Positions 27,488 to 34,812 of a stretch of 64,000 nt of DNA are shown here, one piece after another. The notes below the pieces were generated by a model. The model saw only the letters and a list, made by a program, of their open reading frames with translations. It had not been told where the DNA came from and made no database searches. The stretch comes from Sphingobacterium multivorum (GTDB lineage: Bacteria; Bacteroidota; Bacteroidia; Sphingobacteriales; Sphingobacteriaceae): contig NZ_UAUU01000011.1 in the NCBI RefSeq assembly GCF_900457465.1, forward strand, positions 248,001 through 312,000. Reading direction: 5' to 3'. Numbering within the stretch: the stretch's first letter is position 1; every line of letters starts with the position of its first letter. Made by a program: the position numbers and the translations under genes.

Positions 27488-28084
27488 TCAATTCCCGAAT
27501 TGTCGTTCTAGTTCTTGTAATTCAAAAATAACTTCGTTGATGGATCGATCAATTTTAGCGAGTTGTCTTTTGCCTAAATAAAAGTAGGAAAATAGCATCC
27601 AGCTGTAGGTTGGAAGGTAAGTGAGTAAATAATAGTTGAAACTGGCACCCACTAGGATTTCCCGAAGATAGATCGAGATTGCTATACAGAGAATTAAATG
27701 ATAAATGGGCATATTCCAATGAATTCTTTTCTTTCTAAAGGAATCAAACTGTTGCCACTGTTGTAAATGCTCGGTAGGTAAAGCTACTTCATTGATCTTT
27801 TTGATTTTACCTACAGTGGTCATCATTAAGGATGCCTGTATAAAACAAAGGCAGGATACGATAAACATCGCTGTGTACAATGCCAGCGTTTTGTGTCTAA
27901 AATCAAGGAAATATACTAGCGCAAGAATAATTAATCCTGTTACAAGCAATAACACAGCGCCGGTTATTTCTTTCCTTATTAATTCCTGACGAAAGTCTTT
28001 GACCTTACTCAGGCGTTTTGGGCGCAAGATATGTTGTTTGCTATCCTGTTTCCAAAGATGTTGTAAATCGTTAAAGTCTTGCAT
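27488..28084 (-). CDS. Four-span membrane protein, candidate anti-sigma factor
   Basis: A 198-residue protein whose N-terminus (MQDFNDLQHLWKQDSKQHIL) resembles proteins that follow ECF sigma genes in Bacteroidota. Four hydrophobic spans follow: ITGAVLLLVTGLIILALVYF, LALYTAMFIVSCLCFIQASL, MPIYHLILCIAISIYL and YYLLTYLPTYSWMLFSYFYL. It overlaps the sigma-factor gene by 14 bases, so the two are translated together. The anti-sigma role is inferred from position and topology only; no known anti-sigma domain is evident. Confidence 0.65.
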   Translation of the reverse strand: MQDFNDLQHLWKQDSKQHILRPKRLSKVKDFRQELIRKEITGAVLLLVTGLIILALVYFLDFRHKTLALYTAMFIVSCLCFIQASLMMTTVGKIKKINEVALPTEHLQQWQQFDSFRKKRIHWNMPIYHLILCIAISIYLREILVGASFNYYLLTYLPTYSWMLFSYFYLGKRQLAKIDRSINEVIFELQELERQFGN

Positions 28085-28565
28085 ATTTATGGAAAATTTC
28101 AGTTAATTCTTTTTTAATTCGATGGATTTTAACACGGAGATTATTCTCTGTAATTCCCGTAATTTCTGCTATTTGCTCATAAGGTTTTTCATCTAATACC
28201 AATGTGATCAGTACTCTATCCGCTTCTTTTAGTTTGCTGATACATTTATACAGCAGATCAATCTGTTGTACTTTTTCATTCGTTGAATCCTCGGGTATAT
28301 CGATGTAGTTTGAGTCAGTTATTTTTTTTACATGTTGATTCTTTTTTCGCATGCTCGTCAAGCAATTATTGATCGCTATTCTGTAGATCCAGGTGCTTAA
28401 TTTTGCATCATTGCGAAAACCGTCGAGTTTTTTCCATACAGTAATGAAGGTCTCTTGGACTAAATCATCTGCATTATCTGGGTCTCCAGTATAACTGAGG
28501 CATAACTTGCGGATGGCCGGCGCATATTCTTTATAAATAATCTCAAAGTTTTCTTTGTTGGTCAT
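28071..28565 (-). CDS. ECF-type RNA polymerase sigma factor
   Basis: A 164-residue sigma-70 family protein. Region 2 is DNADDLVQETFITVWKKLDG with AKLSTWIYRIAINNCL (about 25-70). Region 4 is ADRVLITLVLDEKPYEQIAE, ITGITENNLRVKIHRIKKEL (about 115-155). There is no region 3, as in ECF factors. Part of a three-gene minus-strand operon: a small envelope protein 4 bases upstream and a membrane protein overlapping downstream, the usual setting for a signal-responsive sigma. Confidence 0.93.
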   Translation of the reverse strand: MTNKENFEIIYKEYAPAIRKLCLSYTGDPDNADDLVQETFITVWKKLDGFRNDAKLSTWIYRIAINNCLTSMRKKNQHVKKITDSNYIDIPEDSTNEKVQQIDLLYKCISKLKEADRVLITLVLDEKPYEQIAEITGITENNLRVKIHRIKKELTEIFHKYARL

Positions 28566-28569
28566 CGGG

Positions 28570-28947
28570 TTATTTTAAAAATGTGTCTAGTTCAAAAAAC
28601 CATATCGGCTGGTCATACATATTAAAATGCTTACTGTTGGTAGTGTGTAAAGTTAGCTTTTTTACATACTTATATTGTTGGGAAAGAATTTGCTGTGATT
28701 TTTCCAGCGTTTCGTATTTACTGCCTAACACGAAAATCGGTTTCTGTCCATACGCTCCACTACAGCTATATCCTGTGATAAGATTCATCGGTGTTCCTTT
28801 TCCATTGATGTTGACCTGAAAATCATATTTTTTTTGTGTATATGCCGATCCGTATATCATAAGTAAAAGTATTGAAATACCGAGTTTGATGAAATAACAT
28901 ATATAGTTCCGTAAATCTTTATTGATACGAAGAACAATAGTTTTCAT
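28570..28947 (-). CDS. Small exported protein upstream of the sigma factor
   Basis: Not recognised. 125 residues with a hydrophobic stretch YICYFIKLGISILLLMIYGS (about 15-34) that could be a late signal peptide or anchor, then KKYDFQVNINGKGTPMNLITG and a C-terminal domain. The 4-base gap to the sigma gene suggests co-expression, so it may be the sensed or secreted component. A later start would shorten the basic N-terminus. Confidence 0.55.
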   Translation of the reverse strand: MKTIVLRINKDLRNYICYFIKLGISILLLMIYGSAYTQKKYDFQVNINGKGTPMNLITGYSCSGAYGQKPIFVLGSKYETLEKSQQILSQQYKYVKKLTLHTTNSKHFNMYDQPIWFFELDTFLK

Positions 28948-29235
28948 AAGAATTGAACATAAAACCAGTAATTAGGGTTGCCTAGAATATTCTGCGTATT
29001 AGATGTTATGAATTACAGATTATTACATAAAAGAGTGAAAAAAGTTAAAAATCGTGCATAGGGAAAGGTAGAGTTGCGTAAAATGTTGTTTTCTCGTAGT
29101 AACAATGTGGTAATTCGAATGGTGTAGTGCTGTAAGAAAATTGATTTTTTGATAGGGAGAATAGCTGGTAAACCAGATTGAATGGGGATGTGTTGGCAGC
29201 CCAGCCAGCTGGGGCTTTGAATCCAGCCATAAAGC

Positions 29236-29265
29236 AAAAAGCCCTTCATTTCTGAAAGGCTTTTT
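29236..29265 (-). terminator. Terminator of tRNA-Ser copy 2
   Basis: Same stem as in copy 1 with one base changed (GCCC for GCCT), leaving a slightly weaker hairpin. Confidence 0.85.
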
Positions 29266-29266
29266 C

Positions 29267-29355
29267 TGCGGAGAGTGAGGGATTCGAACCCCCGAACCTG
29301 TGACAGTTAACGGTTTTCAAGACCGCCGCATTCGACCACTCTGCCAACTCTCCGC
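29267..29355 (-). tRNA. tRNA-Ser (anticodon TGA), copy 2
   Basis: Base-for-base identical to the copy at 27123-27211, same strand, with the same stem, long variable arm and UGA anticodon. Confidence 0.96.
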
Positions 29356-29448
29356 GACAAAAGTAGAAATTTCGAATAGATTTACAAAACTTATTTTCTA
29401 TAGATAGTCTTAGGGTTTGAAAATGAGCTGGATTGTTTTTAAAAAAGG

Positions 29449-30333
29449 CTATACAGGGATAATCTCATGGCAGTGTTTCCTGATGTTGGCCGCAATTTTG
29501 TCGATCGGTAAATCGTCTTGGTCGATACCAAATGGCTCTTCAATGGACTCGCCAATTAATTCGAGAGATGCTAAAACATATAAAATAAATGGTACAGCAA
29601 TCACAACAAAGTAACCGATGGAGAAAACGTAACCTACTGGAAGGGTCATGGTATAGAAGATAATGAACTTCTTGATAAATGCACTATATGCCAATGGTAT
29701 TGGCGTATTTTTAATACGTTCACAAGCTCCACAAACATGTGTCATAGTAGTAATTTCCTCATTAAGGATAATAAGCTGATCGCCACTTATAGTTCCTTCT
29801 TTATATAGATCATTGATTTTGTGGAAGATCATGGTAGAAACTTGATTGGGGCCATGTTTTTTATTATCCAAAGCTTTTAACTCAGGGTGTTCGTTTTCGT
29901 CGAGCATAAACTTGGTGTAATCCGATCTTAAAAAATCGTATAGTGTCTCTGCGAATAGGGGGATTGCCTTTCTAAAAAAGCTACGGTTCACTTTGTCATC
30001 TACATCCAGCATGGCATTTAGTTTGTACGAAAAGGCTCTACTTATATTGGTCAATGTACCCCATTGCTTTCGGGCTTCCCACCAACGATCATAGGCTGTG
30101 TTTGTTCGGAATACCAGTAAAAGCGATATAACAAAACCGAGAAGATTGTGGACAATCGTTATGTTTTTGACCCAGCTCTTTTCATTTAATTTGAGGTATT
30201 CCAATTCAAGAAAGGCAATTATCCAGGAATAAAAAGCGATTAAAACAAGAAATGGCAGTAACTTTTTGAAGGTATCTGATTTATGCAACTTGAAAGTTGC
30301 CGAAAGCCAGTCTTTGGGGTTGTACACGATCAT
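29449..30333 (-). CDS. Bestrophin family (UPF0187) ion channel protein
   Basis: A 294-residue membrane protein with the bestrophin hallmarks: an N-terminal WLSATFKLHKSDTFKKLLPF, a span with FLVLIAFYSWIIAFLELEYL, the LLVFRTNTAYDRWWEARKQWG block (about 75-95) and C-terminal spans around GYVFSIGYFVVIAVPFILYV. Bacterial members are cation- or anion-selective pentameric channels. ATG 30333 is preferred over the TTG two codons upstream. Monocistronic. Confidence 0.92.
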   Translation of the reverse strand: MIVYNPKDWLSATFKLHKSDTFKKLLPFLVLIAFYSWIIAFLELEYLKLNEKSWVKNITIVHNLLGFVISLLLVFRTNTAYDRWWEARKQWGTLTNISRAFSYKLNAMLDVDDKVNRSFFRKAIPLFAETLYDFLRSDYTKFMLDENEHPELKALDNKKHGPNQVSTMIFHKINDLYKEGTISGDQLIILNEEITTMTHVCGACERIKNTPIPLAYSAFIKKFIIFYTMTLPVGYVFSIGYFVVIAVPFILYVLASLELIGESIEEPFGIDQDDLPIDKIAANIRKHCHEIIPV

Positions 30334-30400
30334 ACACAAAAATATAAATTGTTGTGAAAATTTTGCGAGTTAATTGCTATTGCCGTAACTTCATCGTGCC

Positions 30401-31249
30401 ATGGCACAACAGCGATTAAAAAGAAAGAAAACAAGCACAAAAGGAAGTCAAGCCCGAGGAACAAAGTGGATCTGGATGATAGCAGGAATGCTGGTGTTTT
30501 TCCTCTGTCTTGTAATGTGGCATTATCGAGCTGGAATTATATACTATTTTCGTGTGGCTACCTCCAAAGACAAGTCTCTGACGAAGGAGGCTAAATACGA
30601 TATTCGAAATATTGAGATTATGAGCAAGCACGATGATAAGGTGTTTGGTATAGACGTGTCTACCTACCAGGAAGAAATAGATTGGCAAAAGGTAAGCACA
30701 ATCAATGATCATTTTCCGATAGATTTTGTGTTTATCAGGGCGACAATGGGTGAGAAAGGAATGGATAATAAGTTTAGTCGAAATTGGAGCAAAACGGCAA
30801 ATAGGGCGGTTTTGAGAGGGGCTTATCATTATTTTAGACCCAATGAAAACTCGGTAAAGCAAGCGAAGAATTTTATTCGAAAAGTTAAATTACAGCCTGG
30901 CGATCTTCCACCGGTCTTGGATATTGAGGAGCATCCAAAACAACAATCTATGGATAGCTTGAAAGTTGGGCTAAAACGTTGGCTTGAAGAAGTCGAAGCT
31001 CACTACAAAGTAAAGCCCATTCTTTACTCCGGAGATAAGTTTTATAGTGATTTTTTGGAAAAGGAGTTTGCCGCTTATACGCTATGGATTGCAAATTACA
31101 ACTTTTGGGTTGAGAACCCCAAGGAGCATTGGGCTTTCTGGCAATTTTCTGAAAAAGGCTCTGTCAGAGGCATTCAGGGCAATGTGGACTTAAATATATA
31201 CAATGGTAAAATTGAGGAATTGGAAAAGCTGCTTATTCCTTTTAAATAG
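30401..31249 (+). CDS. GH25 lysozyme-like glycoside hydrolase, membrane-anchored
   Basis: Predicted muramidase cutting peptidoglycan between MurNAc and GlcNAc. The 282 residues have a basic N-terminus, one transmembrane helix (WIWMIAGMLVFFLCLVMW, about 23-40) and a GH25 domain: FGIDVSTYQEEIDW (catalytic Asp, about 83), VFIRATMGEKG, GAYHYFRPNENSVKQA and PPVLDIEE (catalytic Asp/Glu pair, about 170). It faces the periplasm. It begins an operon with a rhodanese gene (8-base gap) and a thioredoxin. Confidence 0.92.
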   Translation: MAQQRLKRKKTSTKGSQARGTKWIWMIAGMLVFFLCLVMWHYRAGIIYYFRVATSKDKSLTKEAKYDIRNIEIMSKHDDKVFGIDVSTYQEEIDWQKVSTINDHFPIDFVFIRATMGEKGMDNKFSRNWSKTANRAVLRGAYHYFRPNENSVKQAKNFIRKVKLQPGDLPPVLDIEEHPKQQSMDSLKVGLKRWLEEVEAHYKVKPILYSGDKFYSDFLEKEFAAYTLWIANYNFWVENPKEHWAFWQFSEKGSVRGIQGNVDLNIYNGKIEELEKLLIPFK

Positions 31250-31257
31250 TCAAATAT

Positions 31258-31989
31258 ATGCGTAGCGTTTTTATCACATTATGTGGGGTCTGTTTTGCAC
31301 TGTTCAATGGTCAAGTGCAATTGCATGCAGCATCGAAGAACCATCAGGCCGAGATGTCGCAGCCCGCTTCAGATTTACCACGATTAACATTGAAGGAATT
31401 TAAAAAAATGCGCCGTGAAACAGCTATTCAAGTTCTTGATACGCGGCCTGGCGATATATTCCTGCAAGGATTTGTGCCGAAATCAATAAATATAGGCTTT
31501 AAAGGTCCTTTTGATCACTTTTTGGCACAAGTGTTTCCCGATAAAGCGCAAAAAATTTTATTGATTACAGAAATAGATAGTCAGGATACGGTTTACAACC
31601 ATTTATTAAAATTGGGTTATACTCATGTTATTGGAGTTTTGGATGGTGGCATCGAAACTTGGAAAAGTAACGAAGATGTAGTCTCATTGAGCAATATTAG
31701 TGCAGGAGAATTTAGGAAAAGATCAGGTCAAGGTCATATTGTGGATGTAAGAACAAATAAAGAATTTGGTAATGGACATATTGACAATGCAATGAATATT
31801 CCATTAACAGATTTCGTTAATTTTGGTTCTACACTTAAAAAAGACAATAAACAACTGTATGTACACTGTCAATCAGGATATAGGAGTGCAGTGGCTGTAT
31901 CTATTTTAAGTGCTAAAGGATTTAAACATATATGCAATATCCAAGGTGGGTATAAGGCATTGCAAGAAGAAGTAAAGGAGAATCAATAA
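31258..31989 (+). CDS. Secreted protein with two rhodanese-like domains
   Basis: Signal peptide MRSVFITLCGVCFALFNGQV followed by a first rhodanese-like domain (LKEFKKMRRETAIQVLDTRP... LDGGIETWKSN) that has no active Cys, and a second domain (GHIVDVRTNKEFGNGHIDNA) with the catalytic Cys in LYVHCQSGYRSAVAVS (about 202). It probably transfers sulfur or handles thiols outside the cytoplasm. Its stop overlaps the next start (TAATG), so it is translationally coupled to the thioredoxin. Confidence 0.88.
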   Translation: MRSVFITLCGVCFALFNGQVQLHAASKNHQAEMSQPASDLPRLTLKEFKKMRRETAIQVLDTRPGDIFLQGFVPKSINIGFKGPFDHFLAQVFPDKAQKILLITEIDSQDTVYNHLLKLGYTHVIGVLDGGIETWKSNEDVVSLSNISAGEFRKRSGQGHIVDVRTNKEFGNGHIDNAMNIPLTDFVNFGSTLKKDNKQLYVHCQSGYRSAVAVSILSAKGFKHICNIQGGYKALQEEVKENQ

Positions 31990-32285
31990 TGGCTACTTTT
32001 GACCAGATTATTCAATCAAATTCGCTGGTTTTGGTGGATTTTTTTGCGACGTGGTGCGGTCCATGCCAGACTATGGCGCCGATTTTACAGGATGTAAAGG
32101 AATTTTATCAGGAAGATCTATCCATCATTAAAATTGATGTAGATAAAAATCCCAAAATTGCTTCGATTTATAAGGTAAGTGGCGTGCCTACTTTTGTGCT
32201 GTTCAAAAATGGACAGCAAATATGGCGACAAAGCGGCATGATTCCCAAGATGGAATTACATAAATTGATCGATCAGGCAAAGTAA
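31989..32285 (+). CDS. Thioredoxin
   Basis: A 98-residue thioredoxin with the active site WCGPC at about 22-26 (FFATWCGPCQTMAP) and the cis-proline in VSGVPTFVLFKNG (about 71). No signal peptide, so it is cytoplasmic, although it is coupled to an exported rhodanese. Its start shares the A of the preceding TAA. A terminator follows at once. Confidence 0.95.
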   Translation: MATFDQIIQSNSLVLVDFFATWCGPCQTMAPILQDVKEFYQEDLSIIKIDVDKNPKIASIYKVSGVPTFVLFKNGQQIWRQSGMIPKMELHKLIDQAK

Positions 32286-32325
32286 AAAATAAGGCGTCCA
32301 ATTTGATTGAACGCCTTATTTTTTT
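32284..32325 (+). terminator. Terminator of the GH25-rhodanese-thioredoxin operon
   Basis: AAAAAATAAGGCGT / ACGCCTTATTTTTTT stem right at the thioredoxin stop. Confidence 0.9.
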
Positions 32326-32373
32326 AATGATACTCTGGTGTTTTAATAGGTAGTGTTATATCGCACTAAAATA

Positions 32374-32535
32374 TTAAAATTCATCGTCATCATCGAAGTC
32401 ATCCAATCCTCCAATCGAGTCGATTTCAGGTAAATCGAAATCATCATCGAAATCATCATCATCGTCATCAGGACCGTTGAAAGATGCGAATTTTACTTCT
32501 TCAAGATCTTCGTTAGCTAAAGTTGCCGTGTTCAT
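32374..32535 (-). CDS. Very small Asp-rich acidic protein (53 aa)
   Basis: A complete frame from ATG 32535 to TAA 32374. It reads MNTATLANEDLEEVKFASFN, GPDDDDDDFDDDFDLPEIDS and IGGLDDFDDDDEF. Strongly acidic, no signal peptide, no known domain. The codons for Asp vary little (mainly GAT), giving ATC-rich tracts on the plus strand. It is transcribed with the same orientation as scpB and mqnC, which lie upstream on the minus strand. Function unknown; such proteins may buffer basic partners or bind metal. Confidence 0.75.
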   Translation of the reverse strand: MNTATLANEDLEEVKFASFNGPDDDDDDFDDDFDLPEIDSIGGLDDFDDDDEF

Positions 32536-32688
32536 AAAATAATACTTTATTGTTTCTTATTCAATGTTGTAAAATTAGAGAAGAAAACTATTTTTTAAAA
32601 CTTTTTTTCAAAAAATTATTAAGCTTTATTTTTCTGTTAATCAATATGTTGAATTGTATTTTGAAAATAAAAATTTATTTTATTTTAT

Positions 32689-33249
32689 TTATTCATTTGT
32701 TTCGCCAATTGCATTGTCCTCGGTAACGATATCTTTTAATTGTGGGAGATCTCTCACACCATTGATTCCGAAGTGATCCATGAACTGTTGGCTTGTTGCA
32801 TAAAGTAATGGTTTTCCGATACTATCTGCTTTTCCCGCAATTTTGATTAACTTCTTTTCCAGTAAACGTTGAATAGCGTAATCACAGCTGACACCTCTAA
32901 TCTGCTCCACTTCTAATTTTGTTATCGGTTGTCTGTAAGCAATGATGGCGAGTGTTTCTAGCGCTGATTGACTTAATTTTCGCTTGTTATTATGATTTTG
33001 GAGCTGTTGTATCGATTCATGATAAACAGCTTTTGTCAAAAATTGATAGGCGTTGTTGATGTAACGTAATTCGAGTACATAATCTTCATCCTGGTACTTC
33101 GTTTCAATTTTTTTAATCAAGTCACGTAGCTCGTCTCTGGATACTTCGATGGCTAATGCTTCCTGCAAAATCTGTTTGATGTCGGCAAGATCTATTCCTT
33201 CCGCAGAAGCAAATATAATTGCTTCAATATTTCTTATGACGTCTTTCAA
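32689..33249 (-). CDS. scpB: Segregation and condensation protein B
   Basis: Subunit of the Smc-ScpAB condensin that organises the chromosome. 186 residues with two winged-helix domains: the first at IIFASAEGIDLADIKQILQ and the second at SQSALETLAIIAYRQPITKL with EVEQIRGVSCDYAIQRLLEK (about 93-135). The C-terminus is short and acidic. It lies 9 bases downstream of mqnC on the same strand. Confidence 0.95.
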   Translation of the reverse strand: MKDVIRNIEAIIFASAEGIDLADIKQILQEALAIEVSRDELRDLIKKIETKYQDEDYVLELRYINNAYQFLTKAVYHESIQQLQNHNNKRKLSQSALETLAIIAYRQPITKLEVEQIRGVSCDYAIQRLLEKKLIKIAGKADSIGKPLLYATSQQFMDHFGINGVRDLPQLKDIVTEDNAIGETNE

Positions 33250-33258
33250 TGTATCGTA

Positions 33259-34383
33259 TTAATAGTTAATGACCTGTTCGACCATATGGGCTGGTAGCTC
33301 ACGGAACTCGTACTTTTGTGTTCGTAGTTGTGGACTGAATCCAGCTTCCAAAATAGCTTCCTGTATTGATTTAGATGTGAATCTATGGGGTGCCCCTGCC
33401 GCAGAGACGACATTTTCTTCGATCATGATAGAACCAAAGTCATTTGCTCCGGCATGCAGACACAATTGAGCAGTACGTTTTCCGACAGTGAGCCAGGATG
33501 CTTGTATGTTTTTGATATTAGGAAGCATAATGCGACTCAAAGCAATCATGCGGATATATTCTTCACTTGTTACGTTATTGGTAATACCGCGAAGTCTTTT
33601 CAATAAGGTGCCATCGTCCTGGAAAGGCCAAGGGATGAATGCTATAAAACCATGGGATTCCTGCGGTTTTTCATCCTGTACTTCGCGAATCCACACCAAA
33701 TGTTCAAAACGCTCTTCTATTGTTTCGATATGACCAAACATCATGGTGGCAGAAGTTGGTAGATTAATTTTATGGGCTGCCCGCATAACATCTAGCCATT
33801 CTTTACCACCGCATTTTCCCTTTGATATAAGACGTCTTACGCGATCATTGAGAATTTCAGCTCCGGCTCCAGGTAGAGAGTCGAGTCCAGCTTCTTTCAA
33901 TTGTCTCAAAACTTCAATATGACTCATGTTCTCCAACTTGGAAATATGCGCAATTTCAGGCGGGCCGAGTGAATGTAGTTTTAGCGTAGGGTAAAGCTCT
34001 TTTAATTGCTTATAAAGGTTTTTGTAAAACTCAATACCCAAATCCGGGTGATGGCCACCTTGCAGCAGCAGTTGATCACCACCGTACTTAAAAGTTTCCT
34101 CTATCTTTTGCTTGTAGCTTTCGATATCGGTGATGTAACTATCTTCATGACCGGGACGGCGGAAAAAGTTGCAAAATTTGCAATTTGCAATACACACATT
34201 GGTGGTATTGACATTTCTGTCGATCTGCCAGGTTACTTTACCATGTGGCACTTGTATTTTACGCAATTCATTGGCTACGAAAGTCAAATCAGCTGTAGGT
34301 GCGTTTTGATATAAAAAAACACCCTCTTCCTTGGATAGGAACTCAAATCGGAGCGCCCGTTCTAATAAATTACTTACATTCAT
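33259..34383 (-). CDS. mqnC: Cyclic dehypoxanthinyl futalosine synthase (radical SAM)
   Basis: Forms cyclic DHFL in the futalosine pathway of menaquinone synthesis. The 374-residue protein has the radical SAM cluster CIANCKFCNF (Cys-x3-Cys-x2-Cys, about 66-73), GGDQLLLQGGHHPDLG (about 104) and SLPGAGAEIL (about 172), which fit MqnC rather than the related MqnE/CofH. ATG 34383 is preferred over a TTG three codons upstream. No other mqn gene is nearby. Confidence 0.93.
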   Translation of the reverse strand: MNVSNLLERALRFEFLSKEEGVFLYQNAPTADLTFVANELRKIQVPHGKVTWQIDRNVNTTNVCIANCKFCNFFRRPGHEDSYITDIESYKQKIEETFKYGGDQLLLQGGHHPDLGIEFYKNLYKQLKELYPTLKLHSLGPPEIAHISKLENMSHIEVLRQLKEAGLDSLPGAGAEILNDRVRRLISKGKCGGKEWLDVMRAAHKINLPTSATMMFGHIETIEERFEHLVWIREVQDEKPQESHGFIAFIPWPFQDDGTLLKRLRGITNNVTSEEYIRMIALSRIMLPNIKNIQASWLTVGKRTAQLCLHAGANDFGSIMIEENVVSAAGAPHRFTSKSIQEAILEAGFSPQLRTQKYEFRELPAHMVEQVINY

Positions 34384-34812
34384 CAACAACAAATATAAGG
34401 AGCTTTTAGCTTATTTGGACCTATTTGTAGAATATTTGACAAAGCACATTGAATTTTGGGAAAGGTTTTCTGTAGCGAAAACAAAAGGATGTGCTTGTGT
34501 AACAATAGTATTGCAATTCGGCTTAGTGTATAAAATACAATAACTTGATTTATAGCACTTTGTGAATTAATTGAGATTTTTCCTTTTTTTTTACATTTAT
34601 TATTCTTTACATTTATTTAACAGATTTTAACATTTCTGGAAAATAACCAAATTAAGTGAAAAATGAATAACCAAGGGGAATGAACCTGTCAACGATATCG
34701 CATTGTTGTCGTCAGACCTAAAAAAAATGACCAAGAACTTAAATAAACCAATATCAGCTAAAACAACTAAAGAATAAACATAAATTTTTTAAACCACCTA
34801 TTTAGTAAAATT
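34384..34812. other. Leader region of the SusC/SusD operon
   Basis: About 430 AT-rich bases with no gene. It must hold the divergent promoters for mqnC and susC. I see no TAnnTTTG box, strong hairpin or riboswitch-like structure that I would defend. Confidence 0.4.

Larger units (their letters stand above)
29234..29372 (-). repeat. 139-bp direct repeat, copy 2 (tRNA-Ser unit)
   Basis: Second copy of the 27090-27228 unit in the same orientation, offset by 2144 bases. Confidence 0.9.

Noticed and set aside
27090..29372. Integrative element with tRNA att sites
   Set aside because: Both repeats are whole tRNA genes, not partial tRNA ends, and no integrase or excisionase is present. It is kept only as a duplication.
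32374..32535. ATC-rich microsatellite rather than a gene
   Set aside because: The repetition is imperfect and the frame is complete with normal start and stop, so a coding reading is favoured.
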